A stretch of DNA of 64,000 nucleotides, taken from NCBI RefSeq assembly GCF_002215215.1, contig NZ_CP018632.1, positions 6,816,501 through 6,880,500 on the forward strand. Reading direction: 5' to 3'. The position numbers were made by a program, and so were the translations under genes. A model generated the notes under the pieces. That model saw only the letters and a list, made by a program, of their open reading frames with translations. It did no database searches and was not told where the DNA came from. Source of the stretch: Granulosicoccus antarcticus IMCC3135. GTDB lineage: Bacteria; Pseudomonadota; Gammaproteobacteria; Granulosicoccales; Granulosicoccaceae. Positions 17,900-26,435 of this stretch are shown in pieces. Numbering within the stretch: the stretch's first letter is position 1; each line of letters begins with the position of its first letter.

Positions 17900-18778
17900 T
17901 TAAACCGCGTCTGCCACCGGCATTTGGCCCAATGCACCTCGGTTGAACTGCATGACAGCCTCCCTGATTTCCTCTGTCGTATTCATGACAAACGGACCAT
18001 GCGCAACAACGGGCTCATCAATGGGTTCACCACTGAGAACCAACAATTTAGCCTCACCCTCCGCCTCAATGCTCACTAGCCCACCGTCTCGACTCAGCAG
18101 CACGGTCTGCGCCTCTCGGGCCAGCTCCTGTCCATTGATACTGACAGTTCCCGACAGCACCAGCACTGACAGTGTGTGCCCTTCAGAAACATCCAGTTCT
18201 ATCCTTTTTTCGCGATGCAATCTGACATCCCAGATATTGATGGGCGTGAAACTCTGAGCCGGACCCCTTCCATTGAGAAATTCACCGGCAATCACACGCA
18301 CGGAACCAGCGTTGTCCGGGAGTTCTACCTCCGGAATGTGTGCATTCAGAATCGTCTGATATCCCGGGCTGGCCGACTTGTCCTTAGCCAACAGGTTGAC
18401 CCACAACTGCACCATTTCGAATTTGCCGCCGGAGGCTGCAAAGGCTGGCGAATGATATTCCTCATGCAAAATGCCAGATCCAGCCGTCATCCACTGAACA
18501 TCGCCCGGACCAATCACCCCACCAGCACCTGTCGAATCCCGGTGCTCCACTTCACCTTGATAGACGATAGTGACGGTCTCGAAGCCTTTGTGGGGATGCG
18601 CACCAACACCGCGCCGAGCGCTTGTCGGTTCAAAGCTTGCCGGGCCCGCATAGTCGAGCATGATGAACGGGCTTATATGCTGCCCCTGATCATGGTGCGA
18701 AAGCATGGTGCGAACAGGAAAACCATCACCCACCCAATGCTGTCCGGGTGCGCTGTGTATGCCGAGTATCTGTCTCAT
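17900..18778 (-). CDS. pirin-family cupin protein (second)
   Basis: Pirin of 292 residues with PFIMLDYAGPASF, VGAHPHKGFETVTIVYQGEV, and SGILHEEYHS, giving the usual metal ligands. The ribosome site AGGAG precedes the ATG at 18778. It is only moderately like its neighbour pirin (different N-terminus and linkers), so the pair is not a recent duplication. A LysR gene is divergently transcribed 126 bp away and is the likely regulator of both pirins. Confidence 0.9.
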   Translation of the reverse strand: MRQILGIHSAPGQHWVGDGFPVRTMLSHHDQGQHISPFIMLDYAGPASFEPTSARRGVGAHPHKGFETVTIVYQGEVEHRDSTGAGGVIGPGDVQWMTAGSGILHEEYHSPAFAASGGKFEMVQLWVNLLAKDKSASPGYQTILNAHIPEVELPDNAGSVRVIAGEFLNGRGPAQSFTPINIWDVRLHREKRIELDVSEGHTLSVLVLSGTVSINGQELAREAQTVLLSRDGGLVSIEAEGEAKLLVLSGEPIDEPVVAHGPFVMNTTEEIREAVMQFNRGALGQMPVADAV

Positions 18779-18904
18779 GACTTATCTCCTGGAATGAGTC
18801 GGTGGTTTCCGACCAATTGCTTGCCATCAAGTATATTGACGAGACAATGCATTGACTAGATGGCAATATTGCATCAGATCGTTCCATATACAGGACAATG
18901 AAGC

Positions 18905-19819
18905 ATGCATGATCTCAACGATCTCTACTACTTCGTCAAGGTGGTGGAACATGGCAGTTACGCGGCAGCATCCCGGGCATTGCTGGTACCAAAGTCCAGG
19001 TTGAGCCGTCGCATCATTGCCCTGGAAGAGCGACTGGGCATTCGCCTTATTCAGCGCTCAACCCGTCGGCTGGCCATCACGGATATCGGCCAGGAATACT
19101 ACCGGCACTGTGTCGCCATGCTGGTGGAGGCCGAAGCTGCCCAGGAAGTGATCGACCGCTCACGCTCAGGACCACAGGGTCTGATCAGAGTCAGTGCCCC
19201 GCCAGCTCTGCTGTGCTTCGAGGCGGGCCCCATGATTGCCCGTTACATGGCCGCCAACCCTCTGGTTACGGTAGAACTGGAATCCACATCACGCCGTGTC
19301 GATGTCATTGGCGAAAGCATTGATATTGCCTTGCGTGTGCGCTTCCCTCCCGTTGAGAACTCAGACCTGACCTTGCGGGTACTGGGCGACAGCAAGCAGC
19401 GGATGGTGGCAAGCCCCGGCTTGATCAATCAAGGGCCTGCGACGCTCAAGCCTGCCGATCTTGCCTTGTTGCCGAGCCTGGATCTGAACCAGACAGGAGG
19501 TGAACATGCATGGAAGCTGGATGGTCCAAACCAGTCGCAAGTGCGTATCCGGCATTCACCACGACTGGTAACCGATGACATGTCGCAGCTGCTGCATGCA
19601 GCCGTTGAAGGTGTCGGTGTTGTGCAATTGCCTGCCATGGTGGCAGAAGATGCCTTGCAGGCAGGCACCATTGTAGACCTACTGCCAAACTGGAGACCGG
19701 TCGCCGGATCGGTTCAGGCGATCTTCCCCTCACGACGAGGGTTGCTGCCATCAGTCAGGAGTCTGATCGACTTTCTGGTAATGGAGTATGCACGGCGTGA
19801 TGCTGCAGATAATGGCTGA
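18905..19819 (+). CDS. LysR-family regulator, likely controls the pirin genes
   Basis: LysR-type regulator of 304 residues. The N-terminal helix-turn-helix is seen in HDLNDLYYFVKVVEHGSYAA and KSRLSRRIIALEERLGIRL, followed by QRSTRRLAITDIG. The effector domain has GLIRVSAPPALL and a class typical of the large CrgA/AaeR-like group. Divergent arrangement with the pirin pair implies autoregulation and control of pirins. AGGA lies 9 nt before the ATG. LysR upstream of pirin is a recurrent proteobacterial arrangement. Confidence 0.88.
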   Translation: MHDLNDLYYFVKVVEHGSYAAASRALLVPKSRLSRRIIALEERLGIRLIQRSTRRLAITDIGQEYYRHCVAMLVEAEAAQEVIDRSRSGPQGLIRVSAPPALLCFEAGPMIARYMAANPLVTVELESTSRRVDVIGESIDIALRVRFPPVENSDLTLRVLGDSKQRMVASPGLINQGPATLKPADLALLPSLDLNQTGGEHAWKLDGPNQSQVRIRHSPRLVTDDMSQLLHAAVEGVGVVQLPAMVAEDALQAGTIVDLLPNWRPVAGSVQAIFPSRRGLLPSVRSLIDFLVMEYARRDAADNG

Positions 19820-19825
19820 GCCCCG

Positions 19826-20560
19826 TTAAAGAGCAAAAACACTCCCCCAACCCATGATTTCTGAAGGATCTTCCCCAACCAGACGTAATGTCTGCCAGGC
19901 GGTAATGGATACCGAGTCAATCACTGGAATACCGATTGCCGCCTCAACCTCAGCGGCAATGGGGGCGCCACGAAAGTTGGTACAAACGATCAGAATGGCA
20001 TCAGGCTTGGACTCAGCGGCACTCATCGCATAGCCTTTGATTTGATCGGAAGGGTATGTGGCAAAAGAGAAATTACCCTGATCTTCCAGCCGAGTGTCAT
20101 GCACGATCTCAAAGCCTGCAGCCTGGTATCTGGCAATGATGGCATCCTGAATCTCGGAGGTGTATGGCGTTATCAATGCCAGACGTTTTGCCCCCAGACG
20201 CTCGACGGCTTCTGCAAACGCGGCCATGGTAGATGTTGCCCGAATGCCAGTTTCCTCGGTAATACGTCGGCATAAGGCCTGCTCCTGTTCCATACCCAGC
20301 CATGCGGCAGCCGTGCCACTCCAGGCAATGCAATCAACACTGGCTTCTGCCAATCGGTGGGCCGCCTCCATAATCGTATCGTGATCGAACTGCTTCACTG
20401 ACTCCGGAGAGAGTGAGATGCCAGTTACCTTGAAGCGCGCATAATGCACACTCACGGTTTCCATGAATGGCATGAAAAGCCTGGAGGTGTAGGGCTCAAT
20501 CACCGTATTTGATGAGGGTGTCAGCATGCCGATGCGCTTGGGACTTACAAATGTGCTCAT
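19826..20560 (-). CDS. Asp/Glu racemase superfamily protein, arylmalonate-decarboxylase/maleate-isomerase-like
   Basis: Protein of 244 residues with the start PKRIGMLTPSSNTVIEPYT that is typical of maleate isomerases and arylmalonate decarboxylases. The second active-site cysteine is present (Cys193 in ILIVCTNFRG), but at the first site the sequence is AWSGTAAAW (Ser81-Gly82-Thr83) with no cysteine. Racemases and maleate isomerases use two cysteines; arylmalonate decarboxylase of Bordetella has Gly at the first position and one Cys. The pattern therefore fits a single-cysteine decarboxylase-like enzyme, though the substrate is unknown. EutA-like proteins of ectoine use are another possible relative. 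A GST gene lies 58 bp upstream on the same strand. Confidence 0.72.
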   Translation of the reverse strand: MSTFVSPKRIGMLTPSSNTVIEPYTSRLFMPFMETVSVHYARFKVTGISLSPESVKQFDHDTIMEAAHRLAEASVDCIAWSGTAAAWLGMEQEQALCRRITEETGIRATSTMAAFAEAVERLGAKRLALITPYTSEIQDAIIARYQAAGFEIVHDTRLEDQGNFSFATYPSDQIKGYAMSAAESKPDAILIVCTNFRGAPIAAEVEAAIGIPVIDSVSITAWQTLRLVGEDPSEIMGWGSVFAL

Positions 20561-20618
20561 GGTTGGATTCGTGCTTCGATGGAGATCAACAGACTAAAGT
20601 AGGTGCGATAGGTCGGAT

Positions 20619-21236
20619 TCACAATGTCTTCATCACATGCAGTACCGATTCGCGCTCAAGCATTCTGGCACGATGCGCCTGAATCTTCGGGTAACGTGAC
20701 GGATCGACTCCATCGCCCTCCATCCACAAGCTGAGCGCAAACAGATAGGGATCGCTAATGGAAAATGCCTCACCGTGCACCCAATCCCCTTGCAGCATCT
20801 CTGTTTCGATCAGTTCAAAACACGCGCTCATCGAGACAGGCACATAGGCTGTCATCGCTGTCAGAGCATTGGCATCATCTGCCCAGCGCCGACCCCGCTT
20901 CTTGTGCGCATGTGCGATATGCACAGTGGAGGACAGATAACTGTTGAACGACTGCAGCTGCGCAAATGCCAGCGGATCAGTAGGCAGGGCCAATATGGAA
21001 GCAGGTGCCAGCTGTGCCAGGTAAACCAGAATAGCAGGGGTTTCGGTGAGCACCTGATCATTGACAAGCAATGCTGGCACACGCAATTTGGGATTGACCT
21101 GACGATACTGGTCAGTCAGTTGTTCGCCACTGGCAAAATCAATCCTGATCAGCTCATAGTCCAGGCCGGACTCTTCAAGTGCAATATGCACAGCCACGCC
21201 GATGCTGCCTGGTGATGTATAGAGTTTCAATGTCAT
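20619..21236 (-). CDS. glutathione S-transferase
   Basis: GST of 205 residues. Thioredoxin-like N-terminal domain: MTLKLYTSPGSIGVAVHIAL, the cis-Pro in KLRVPALLV and the glutathione-binding LTETPAILVYLA. All-helical C-terminal domain with the N-capping box SISDPYLFAL. The active-site Ser in YTSPGS is in the bacterial beta-class position, but Cys10 of classical beta-GSTs is missing. Same strand and close to the racemase-superfamily gene, so they may share a transcript. Confidence 0.88.
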   Translation of the reverse strand: MTLKLYTSPGSIGVAVHIALEESGLDYELIRIDFASGEQLTDQYRQVNPKLRVPALLVNDQVLTETPAILVYLAQLAPASILALPTDPLAFAQLQSFNSYLSSTVHIAHAHKKRGRRWADDANALTAMTAYVPVSMSACFELIETEMLQGDWVHGEAFSISDPYLFALSLWMEGDGVDPSRYPKIQAHRARMLERESVLHVMKTL

Positions 21237-21267
21237 GAATCCGTTCAGCCATGATGGGATGCGAGCG

Positions 21268-21306
21268 CTAGGAGGCTGTCCGAGAATAGTGAGGACAGCC
21301 TCCTAG
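21268..21306. repeat. long perfect inverted repeat in GST/helicase intergenic region
   Basis: CTAGGAGGCTGTCC is followed after an 11-nt loop by its exact complement: a 14-bp perfect stem. It lies 32 bp upstream of the GST start and about 100 bp before the helicase gene, between divergent genes, where a terminator is not expected. It may be an operator, a cruciform, or a palindromic mobile scrap. It is unrelated to the GGGATCGTGAAA family. Confidence 0.55.
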
Positions 21307-21406
21307 TCTATTACTCTGGCGAGTACTCGTGTTGTGGCAAGGCTGGCCTGTGAGATGATTGCCCGCAGAGCCACTATCGGTTTGCGCCTTGTTTTCGAAC
21401 CTAGCC

Positions 21407-23371
21407 ATGTTACTCATTGATGCCGCCATGTACTTACCTGTCAGCGAAAGCACGCTGCTGACGGTGCTTGACGAGACGGCCAGCTGGGAGAACACTTTAC
21501 AGCGGCTCGAGATACCGGAAATTGCCGCCCTCTTTCTTCTGGCTCACCTGCCCGCGCTGCGCGACCACAAGCGTCTGCCTGCCGAACGCGTATTAGCTGA
21601 AACCATCGAGTCATGCAAGCAACAGGTCGACAGAGACGGCCTGGCTGAGCTGACTGACTACGCCCTGAAAAACCTGAACCGGCAATCAGTGGCTATAGGC
21701 TCTGAGCTGCTTGTCGACTTTCGCATCGCACTGCTGGACGAGGAGACGGTCAGGCGCAAGGCTTATCTTCACTACACCGGTCTCTGGGATTATGGTTTTC
21801 AGCAGAAGTATCGGGAAAGCCTGGCCAGCCAACGCGTCAGCACGACGATTGATTCAAGACAATTTTCACTGAGCGCCGAGCAAAGCCGGGTCTACCGGGA
21901 ATTCGAATCGCAGAAAGACGAGCATATGCATATTCAGGGTTATGCAGGGACTGGCAAGTCTTCCCTGATTAAAACCCTGTTGGGCATGTTTGAAACATCG
22001 GGTGGAAAAATACTGGTACTGGCGGCTCAGAAGCGACAACTGGACGCCCTGAGTATCGACTCTTCCAGCCTGCGCCATGTCCACAAATGCACCTTTTCCG
22101 AACTGGCCGAAATGGTCATCCCCGTCGATTTCACCTCCTCGGCCAACCGCAACATGCTGCGCAAGTACAGCACTCGTGCCACCATGCCTGACAGTGTGAT
22201 TGTGCAACAGCTGGGGGTAAAGCCCAGTAACGAATTCGGCACCGATCAGATCATAAAAGCCATTCGCGCCACCGTGTTCAGCTTCTGCCAAAGTGGCGAC
22301 GCTCAAATCCAGACAAAACATATACCGGCCAGCTATGCCAGCACCTTCGATCTGACTCTGCGCGCCGTCGTCTGCCAATACGCCAAAGAGCTCTGGAACA
22401 CACTGCTATCGCCACCGACACCAGACTTCAAACCTCAGATTCGTGGTTTTCATAAAATCAAATGGGCAGCTCTCAATGGCTGGTCCGTTCCGGAGAAGTA
22501 CACCCACGTTCTGGTTGACGAGTGCCATGATCTGCCCAAACCTGTATTCCAGATTCTGGCCTGCGGCCCGCAAGCCCGTTCAACTCTGGGTGATGATTAC
22601 CAGAACCTGAAAGGCCAGTCCACCAGGCATTCGGGTCAGACTCGTTTGCGCGAGATGGTTCATTCAGTACGTTCCGGCCACGAACTGGAGAGCATCATCA
22701 ACCCCATCATTGCCACGCACCCCAGTGGCACAAAAGCCAGATTCCAGGGCAACAACCTGAGCAGACTCGACATTCAGTACTACCAGAAAGCAGTGGTGCC
22801 AGACGTGCCAGCCGTGATCCTGGTCAGTGACACCTGGGGCTTGTTCGAATGGGTACAGCGTCTGGCAAACCAGAATATCAACCCGGTCCTGATGAGCGAT
22901 CACAAGGATCTGGACATGTTCGTACAGGACTGCATCGAGCTCAAGTCAGGCGGCGGCAGTGCCCGACATGGCGAGTTGTTCCGCTTCAATTCCTGGGACA
23001 GGCTAGCCAGCAGTTATCAGAACAACCCGGGCTTTCGACGCATCAATCAACTACTGGAAAAAGGCTATGGGCAGAAAAACTGGCAGCAGACCTATATGCG
23101 TCTAGGCACAACTCGCAGCCACACACATACCCATGCCGTAAGCCTGATCGAGAATGTACGTAATCTTGAATTCGATAACGTCATGCTGGCACCCGATGTT
23201 TTCAATGCGGTAGAAACAGCCTCAAGAGCTGCCTTCAGCTCCGCCATCTATGTCGGAGTAACACGAGCCAGAAAACGGCTCATGGTTCCCGAGGAGCTCA
23301 GACACTGGATCGAAGAAATCTCTGCCACCGGCAAGGTTGACAACAAACCCGGCAGACGAACACGAGCCTGA
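21407..23371 (+). CDS. UvrD/Rep-like superfamily 1 helicase with unassigned N-terminal domain
   Basis: Protein of 654 residues with SF1 helicase motifs: Q-like motif SAEQSRVYREF, Walker A GYAGTGKSS (about 178-186), Walker B VLVDECHDLP, motif III GDDYQNLKG, motif V RNLEFDNVMLAPDVFN and motif VI YVGVTRARKRLMV. The first 160 residues are helical and match nothing I recognise. The DECH box in place of the usual DEAQ/DEFQ is a variant. I used the ATG at 21407; an upstream TTG frame adds 16 residues. No nuclease or methylase is adjacent. It could act in DNA repair, plasmid/phage response or RNA metabolism; no evidence favours one. Confidence 0.82.
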   Translation: MLLIDAAMYLPVSESTLLTVLDETASWENTLQRLEIPEIAALFLLAHLPALRDHKRLPAERVLAETIESCKQQVDRDGLAELTDYALKNLNRQSVAIGSELLVDFRIALLDEETVRRKAYLHYTGLWDYGFQQKYRESLASQRVSTTIDSRQFSLSAEQSRVYREFESQKDEHMHIQGYAGTGKSSLIKTLLGMFETSGGKILVLAAQKRQLDALSIDSSSLRHVHKCTFSELAEMVIPVDFTSSANRNMLRKYSTRATMPDSVIVQQLGVKPSNEFGTDQIIKAIRATVFSFCQSGDAQIQTKHIPASYASTFDLTLRAVVCQYAKELWNTLLSPPTPDFKPQIRGFHKIKWAALNGWSVPEKYTHVLVDECHDLPKPVFQILACGPQARSTLGDDYQNLKGQSTRHSGQTRLREMVHSVRSGHELESIINPIIATHPSGTKARFQGNNLSRLDIQYYQKAVVPDVPAVILVSDTWGLFEWVQRLANQNINPVLMSDHKDLDMFVQDCIELKSGGGSARHGELFRFNSWDRLASSYQNNPGFRRINQLLEKGYGQKNWQQTYMRLGTTRSHTHTHAVSLIENVRNLEFDNVMLAPDVFNAVETASRAAFSSAIYVGVTRARKRLMVPEELRHWIEEISATGKVDNKPGRRTRA

Positions 23372-23434
23372 TATCGATCCACCTGATAGGCGTTATGACC
23401 GATGCTCGCCCTTTAAGCCCAGTTGAGAAATCCT

Positions 23435-23803
23435 ATGAACATGCAAAGCCCCATACCGATTCTGCGCAGTTTCGACGAAGCGAAAACCAAAGCTTTCTAT
23501 CTGGATTTTCTGGGCTTCGACGTCTCCTTCGAACATCGTTTTGATACGGAATCACCCTTGTACTTCGGTGCCTTCAAGGATAACTGCGTCTTGCATCTGT
23601 CCGAACATCATGGCGATGCCTGCCCCGGCTCGACACTCAGAATCGATGTTGACGATGTCGATGCCTACTGCAAAGAGTTGAATGCAAAAGGCTATCAGAA
23701 TGCCCGACCTGGTGTGCAGGAACAGCCCTGGGGCTATCGCGAAATGTCGATCCAGGACCCTTCAGGCAACAGACTTGTATTCTGCACATCTGTTTCAAAC
23801 TGA
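23435..23803 (+). CDS. VOC (glyoxalase/bleomycin-resistance-like) protein
   Basis: Protein of 122 residues with the VOC fold pattern: PILRSFDEAKTKAFYLDFLGF, then FGAFKDNCVLHLSEHHGD, STLRIDVDDVDAYCKEL and YREMSIQDPSGNRLVF. It resembles the glyoxalase-superfamily proteins that bind bleomycin-type ligands; here the enzymatic role is unknown. The ATG at 23435 is preceded by weak GAG. Likely separate from the helicase gene, 63 bp upstream on the same strand. Confidence 0.82.
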   Translation: MNMQSPIPILRSFDEAKTKAFYLDFLGFDVSFEHRFDTESPLYFGAFKDNCVLHLSEHHGDACPGSTLRIDVDDVDAYCKELNAKGYQNARPGVQEQPWGYREMSIQDPSGNRLVFCTSVSN

Positions 23804-23883
23804 TCCCAATAACGACGGCGTCCGCGACGACGCACTCACTGCATCCACAATGAATCCACAATGAATCCGCACTGCGTACGCAA

Positions 23884-24852
23884 CTACTCAAGCACTGGCT
23901 GTCTGATCTCCCAAACACCATAAAGCCTGGCCAGCACAGCAATAACAACAAACGAAAATATCAGTCTTGCCCATAAAATACCTGACAAATCAGCGCCAAG
24001 TGCCAGAATCAGCAAGGTATCCTCAATGATGCTGTGGAGCAAACCCAGAAAACACAGGGAAAGATAGGCATCACGCCGGTTCATCACGCCCTGGTCAAGA
24101 TCGCGTATCAGCAAACCTGCCCCATAGCTCAAGCCGAGAGCTACGCCTACCACAGTGACATTGGCGGCTGAGCGCCCGATTCCCAGCACACGCAGTACAG
24201 GAACCAGCCCGATATGCATTAGCCTCTCCAGGCCCAGCAATCGAAGTGTATTCAGCAAAATGATCAGGGACAGAATCACAAAGTAGATCATGCCCAATGT
24301 CTTGGCCTGACTAATAACCCACGCCGTCAGAGAATCATCGCCACCCGAAGAACTCCAGACAATGGTCGCAGGCTCCTGCAACAAGTTGAAGTGTGTATAA
24401 AACAAATGCAGCAGGCTAGCCAGCAGTAGTGCGCCACCCACCCGTAATACAATAGTGACCCACCAGGGTACGCCTGCCCTTCTGGCCACCGCGCCTTCAA
24501 TCGGAATGGAGTGTCCGATCAACATCAGAGTACCCAGCACCGTTACCTGCTCGACACTCAGGGAAAGCTGACCGGCCAGCCCGACAAAGACCACGATTCC
24601 GGAGAATATATTCGTCAGCAATGTGGTCGCCCAGACGACACCCAGCAAGGCCGGTAACCCCGTCAGGTACATGACCGGTGCCAGAACCGCGCCGATAAGC
24701 TGCATGGCTCCCAGCTCCTCCAACACCTTCACCACCAACAGGGCCGGAATCATGATCTTGAGCAAGACGCCGTAAACCTTGATTGATTCGACCAGGATGG
24801 TGCGTACTGCAAACAGGGACTGAGAGAATTTCACTAGCTGGATGTCGGTCAT
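23884..24852 (-). CDS. nucleoside-recognition (Gate) domain membrane protein
   Basis: Polytopic membrane protein of 322 residues. GVVWATTLLTNIFSGIVVFVGLA and LMLIGHSIPIEGAVARRAGVPWW form the first Gate-type domain; LSYGAGLLIRDLDQG and CFLGLLHSIIEDTLLILALGADLSG the second. Such proteins are related to SpmA/SpmB and to nucleoside/purine transport; the substrate here is not known. The ATG at 24852 has no clear ribosome site. A divergently transcribed Lrp/AsnC regulator 100 bp away is the likely controller. Confidence 0.8.
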   Translation of the reverse strand: MTDIQLVKFSQSLFAVRTILVESIKVYGVLLKIMIPALLVVKVLEELGAMQLIGAVLAPVMYLTGLPALLGVVWATTLLTNIFSGIVVFVGLAGQLSLSVEQVTVLGTLMLIGHSIPIEGAVARRAGVPWWVTIVLRVGGALLLASLLHLFYTHFNLLQEPATIVWSSSGGDDSLTAWVISQAKTLGMIYFVILSLIILLNTLRLLGLERLMHIGLVPVLRVLGIGRSAANVTVVGVALGLSYGAGLLIRDLDQGVMNRRDAYLSLCFLGLLHSIIEDTLLILALGADLSGILWARLIFSFVVIAVLARLYGVWEIRQPVLE

Positions 24853-24952
24853 TAACGAGGCATAACGATACGACAATCAAGACAGAATATTCTGCAATAT
24901 TCCATCTGTTCACGTATTTTTATAGCGTATCAGCCTGCCCTTATCGAATTTT

Positions 24953-25426
24953 ATGTACATGGACTCACTTGACCGTCGAATACTTGATCATCTGCAGCAG
25001 GACGCCAATATCACCAACCAGACACTGGCTGAACGAGTCGGACTCTCACCCTCTGCCTGCCTGAAGCGTGTCAAGCGACTGCATGCCAGCGGCATCATTG
25101 ATCGAGTGGTTGCGCTGTTGAATCCCGAAGCCACGGGCAACAGCATCTACCTGATCATCGAAGTCACGATGGAGCGCGATCACAAACTCATGTACAAGCG
25201 TTTTGAAGACAGCGCGCTGGCCGCCCGAGAGGTCAAGCAGTGTTATCAGGTGACCGGTGAATCCGACTTCATGTTGATCGTTTCTGTGCCCGACATGCAG
25301 GCTTATGACAGATTCTGCGATGCGGTGCTGTATGCCGATGACAACATGCGCAAATTCAGAACCTTACTGTCACGCAAACGCAGCAAGTTCGACACATCCA
25401 CCTTGCTGGCCCCTGAAAAACCGTAA
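24953..25426 (+). CDS. Lrp/AsnC-family regulator
   Basis: Regulator of 157 residues. Winged helix-turn-helix: LDRRILDHLQQDANITNQTL followed by SACLKRVKRL. RAM effector domain: IIEVTMERDHKLMYKRF, QCYQVTGESDFMLIVSVPDM. An alternative ATG at 24959 removes two residues. Convergent with the DMT exporter to its right and divergent from the Gate-domain gene to its left. Confidence 0.92.
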   Translation: MYMDSLDRRILDHLQQDANITNQTLAERVGLSPSACLKRVKRLHASGIIDRVVALLNPEATGNSIYLIIEVTMERDHKLMYKRFEDSALAAREVKQCYQVTGESDFMLIVSVPDMQAYDRFCDAVLYADDNMRKFRTLLSRKRSKFDTSTLLAPEKP

Positions 25427-25459
25427 AACAAGCACGCTCAACCAAGAACCTGCGCCATC

Positions 25460-26320
25460 TCACCCCAAGCGCCGGCCACCAACGACACAGAATATAACCA
25501 GTGCCGAGGTCCCAACCATGGCAAGACTGATCGTCTCTCCCAGTACCAGTGCTGCCAGTAACATCCCTATGAAAGGTTGCAGAAGTTGCAGCTGACCTAC
25601 CGCCGCGATTCCGCCCAGAGCCAGGCCCCGATACCAGAATACAAAGCCGATAAGCATGCTGAACAAGGAGACATAAGCCAGAGCAACCCAGGAGGCAGCG
25701 CCAATCTCCCGAAAGCTTGAAGGCTGCAGCACAACACTTGAAACCAGCATCAGCGGTAGTGAAAACGCCAATGCCCAGCAGATGACCTGCCAGCCACCCA
25801 GTTTTCTGGATAACTTCGCCCCTTCGGCATATCCCAGCCCGCATACGACAATAGCTGCCAGCATGTAGACATCACCCAGCATGCTTGCCGAGGAACTACC
25901 GTACAAGGCAAAGCCTGCGACCAGCGCACTACCTGCAATGGAGAAAAACCAGAATGCCAGGCTTGGCCGCTCGCCGGCGAGAATGACGCCGAACAGCGCC
26001 GTCATCAAAGGTAACAGGGCAATGTAGACAACAGAATGAGCGGCGCTCACCTGCTGCAAGGCCAGAGCGGTCAACAGCGGAAAGCCGACAACCACGCCAA
26101 TGGCCACCAGCAGAAGCGAGATGGCATCGACGCGCTCTGGTCTTTTCACTTTCAGAAGCAGTAGAACACCAATGGCAACCAGCCCGGCAATTGCCGCTCT
26201 GCAAACCGTCAGAAACACGGGATCAAAATCCATGACGGCCAACCGTGTCGCAGGTAGAGATCCACTGAAGATCAGCATCCCCACAAATCCGTTCAGCCAA
26301 CCTGTCGTGATGTCCTTCAT
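25460..26320 (-). CDS. EamA/DMT-family exporter (first)
   Basis: Drug/metabolite transporter of 286 residues with ten hydrophobic segments in two EamA repeats, e.g. GMLIFSGSLPATRLAVMDFD, ALQQVSAAHSVVYIALLPLM and LFSMLIGFVFWYRGLALGG, LQPFIGMLLAALVLGE. The ATG at 26320 (MKDITTGW) has GAGTAG upstream; the frame to 26515 is open by chance. Divergent from a MocR regulator with a shared inverted repeat between them, a common arrangement for amino-acid or vitamin-related exporters. Confidence 0.87.
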   Translation of the reverse strand: MKDITTGWLNGFVGMLIFSGSLPATRLAVMDFDPVFLTVCRAAIAGLVAIGVLLLLKVKRPERVDAISLLLVAIGVVVGFPLLTALALQQVSAAHSVVYIALLPLMTALFGVILAGERPSLAFWFFSIAGSALVAGFALYGSSSASMLGDVYMLAAIVVCGLGYAEGAKLSRKLGGWQVICWALAFSLPLMLVSSVVLQPSSFREIGAASWVALAYVSLFSMLIGFVFWYRGLALGGIAAVGQLQLLQPFIGMLLAALVLGETISLAMVGTSALVIFCVVGGRRLG

Positions 26321-26381
26321 GTGTCTACTCGTGAAAACCGTTAGACACAGCATGCGGTGTTCTGGAGAAATAAACCAGAGA

Positions 26382-26412
26382 CAGTAGGGTACAATTTGAT
26401 CATACTGTACTG
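26382..26412. promoter_or_regulatory. candidate MocR operator between the DMT exporter and its regulator
   Basis: CAGTAGGGTA and TACTGTACTG form an inverted repeat (8 of 10 paired) with an 11-nt spacer, in the 115-bp divergent region 24 bp before the MocR start. Paired, spaced sites are usual for MocR/GntR proteins. Offered as a pattern only. Confidence 0.45.
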
Positions 26413-26435
26413 GTCTGTCAAGAACGACAACTCTT

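Noticed and set aside
16915-18778. Pirin pair as a recent tandem duplication
   Set aside because: The two proteins share only family motifs and differ in N-termini, spacing and length.
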